DNA of 5,624 nt, taken from NCBI GenBank assembly GCA_035254305.1, contig DATFAS010000056.1, positions 1 to 5,624 of the forward strand. Reading direction: 5' to 3'. The notes beneath the pieces are model-generated. The model was not told where the DNA came from. It ran no database searches and saw only the letters and a list, made by a program, of their open reading frames with translations. The position numbers and the translations under genes were made by a program. Numbering within the stretch: position 1 is the first letter of the stretch; every line of letters begins with the position of its first letter. Below, in pieces: positions 4,809 to 5,624 of this stretch. Source of the stretch: DATFAS01 sp035254305 (lineage in GTDB: Bacteria; Bacillota; Bacilli; Aneurinibacillales; RAOX-1).

Positions 4809-5498
4809 ATGGGAATTTTTAGAAGAGTACGTGATATTACGTTAGCGGCAGTTAATGAGATGCTAGATCATGTGGAAGATCCGATTGCTATGTTGAACCA
4901 ATATATGCGTGATATGGAGAATGAAATATCGGAAGCGGAGGTGGCTGTGGCTAGACAAGTGGCCATGGAGAAGAAATGGGCAGCAACCTTGACAGAGCTT
5001 CGTGATCGCGTAGCGAAAAGAGAACGCCAAGCAGATCTTGCTATCTCCACGGGAGAGGATGAAATTGCGCGTCTTGCTCTATCGGACAAGCTTGTCACTG
5101 AGCAGAAGGTAGAGGAATACCAAGGTATCTACGAGACAGCACAACAACAGACAGCCAAATTGAGAGATCAACTCCAGGAATTGAAAGAAAAGTATTACGA
5201 AATGAGAAACAAGCGATCCATTCTCATGTCTAGAGCAAATGTGGCGCAGGCAACCGAAAAGATGAACCAGGCAATTATCAACATTGATTCATCTGTTGCG
5301 GCAATTGGCTTTTCTCGGATGGAAGAAAGAATTCTTGGAATGGAAGTCAGGGCGAGTGCCAGCAGCTCACTTCGTCAGACCTTTCATCCATTCAATGGTA
5401 TGGATTTAGAAAGAAAGGATGAGATTGAGAAGGAACTAGCCCGTTTAAAGAAACAAAAAGGATTGATCACAGAGCTTGAACCAACCCAGCAATCGTAG
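4809..5498 (+). CDS. liaH: PspA/IM30 family protein, LiaH-like
   Basis: This 229-aa protein belongs to the PspA/IM30 (ESCRT-III-related) family, which forms large coiled-coil assemblies that bind and protect damaged cytoplasmic membrane. Seen here: an amphipathic N-terminal helix (MGIFRRVRDITLAAVNEMLD, 1-20), the conserved EDPIAMLNQYMRDME segment (23-37), long charged helices (about 38-140), and the family's RANVAQATEKMNQA stretch (142-155) followed by a helical tail. From memory, spacing and residues such as the VRDITLAAV opening and KRERQADLAISTGEDE (70-85) fit LiaH of B. subtilis (about 225 aa) better than its other PspA. The lia-type membrane gene upstream supports this. No signal peptide is present; it should be cytosolic and recruited to the membrane. 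The start has AGGAGGT (4794-4800) eight bases upstream. Expression is likely induced by cell-wall antibiotics, as for lia operons. Confidence 0.88.
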   Translation: MGIFRRVRDITLAAVNEMLDHVEDPIAMLNQYMRDMENEISEAEVAVARQVAMEKKWAATLTELRDRVAKRERQADLAISTGEDEIARLALSDKLVTEQKVEEYQGIYETAQQQTAKLRDQLQELKEKYYEMRNKRSILMSRANVAQATEKMNQAIINIDSSVAAIGFSRMEERILGMEVRASASSSLRQTFHPFNGMDLERKDEIEKELARLKKQKGLITELEPTQQS

Positions 5499-5534
5499 AT
5501 TGAGACGATAGGATGAGTGTGATATAGTTTTTTT

Positions 5535-5580
5535 AGCCATAGCTTGTTTTACCAACAATAGGCTATGGTTCTTTCTTTTC
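5535..5580 (+). terminator. Intrinsic terminator after the LiaH-like gene
   Basis: AGCCATAGC (5535-5543) pairs with GCTATGGTT (5562-5570), nine pairs including one G-U. An inner TTGTT/AACAA stem (5544-5548 with 5554-5558) extends the hairpin, leaving a three-base bulge. CTTTCTTTTC follows. It lies 36 bases after the stop of the LiaH-like gene and only about 15 bases before the next gene's ribosome binding site, so read-through probably supplies that gene. Confidence 0.75.
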
Positions 5581-5600
5581 GAACGGAGGTGGGACAAGGA

Positions 5601-5624
5601 ATGCGAGGCTCCCGCATATTTCAA
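5601..5624 (+). CDS. Start of a plus-strand gene cut by the window edge
   Basis: ATG 5601 opens a frame (MRGSRIFQ) that stays open to the window end. GGAGGT (5585-5590) lies ten bases upstream. Eight codons cannot identify a product. In lia loci of Bacillus relatives the genes after liaH often encode LiaF and the LiaRS two-component system, so a LiaF-type membrane regulator or another signalling protein is a reasonable guess only. Confidence 0.6.

Noticed and set aside
4868..5098. Minus-strand open frame opposite the LiaH-like gene
   Set aside because: It is antisense to a conserved PspA/IM30 gene; its Ser/Arg-rich composition is typical of a shadow frame.

Overview
The window looks like chromosomal DNA of a low-to-moderate GC endospore-forming Bacillota, most likely a Bacillaceae member. 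The reasons are strong AGGAGG ribosome binding sites, sigma-A style promoters, intrinsic terminators with T tracts, a DUF3231 remnant (a family I know from Bacillus relatives) and a LiaI/LiaH-type envelope-stress pair. I cannot name the species.

Left part (1-1160). A minus-strand gene starts at the very left edge; only its start codon and ribosome binding site are inside. A leader with a dyad and two identical 12-bp palindromic units follows. Next is a plus-strand DUF3231 gene that appears broken: it keeps a good ribosome binding site and start, but lacks most of the N-terminal half and is out of frame, apparently through loss of 5 bp from a short tandem repeat. Facing it are two minus-strand genes: a 38-codon desulforedoxin-like iron protein (938-1054) and, downstream of it, an unrecognised 124-aa protein (511-885). 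An intrinsic terminator sits between them, directly against the second gene's ribosome binding site. A clear sigma-A promoter (TTGACG, 17 bp, TATAAT) drives the minus-strand pair.

Middle part (1161-4227). A large plus-strand gene encodes a soluble cyclic-di-GMP enzyme with four PAS or PAS-like domains, then GGDEF and EAL. Both catalytic signatures and the GGDEF inhibitory site are intact. The start is best placed at ATG 1350 (951 aa), not at an upstream TTG. A strong terminator overlaps its stop codon.

Right part (4225-5624). A perfect 8-8-8 inverted repeat precedes a two-gene operon: a four-helix LiaI/LiaF-type membrane protein (4338-4772) and a PspA/IM30 protein closest to LiaH (4809-5498). 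Together they probably form a membrane anchor and a peripheral coiled-coil protein that respond to cell-envelope damage. A terminator follows, and another plus-strand gene begins at 5601 and runs off the window; by analogy with lia loci it could be the membrane regulator or signalling part, but only 8 codons are visible.

No RNA genes, CRISPR arrays, transposases or integrases were seen. Nothing amounts to a clear new system. The most notable items are the decayed DUF3231 gene, the orphan desulforedoxin mini-gene, the terminator-against-RBS arrangements, and the regulatory DNA before the lia-like operon.
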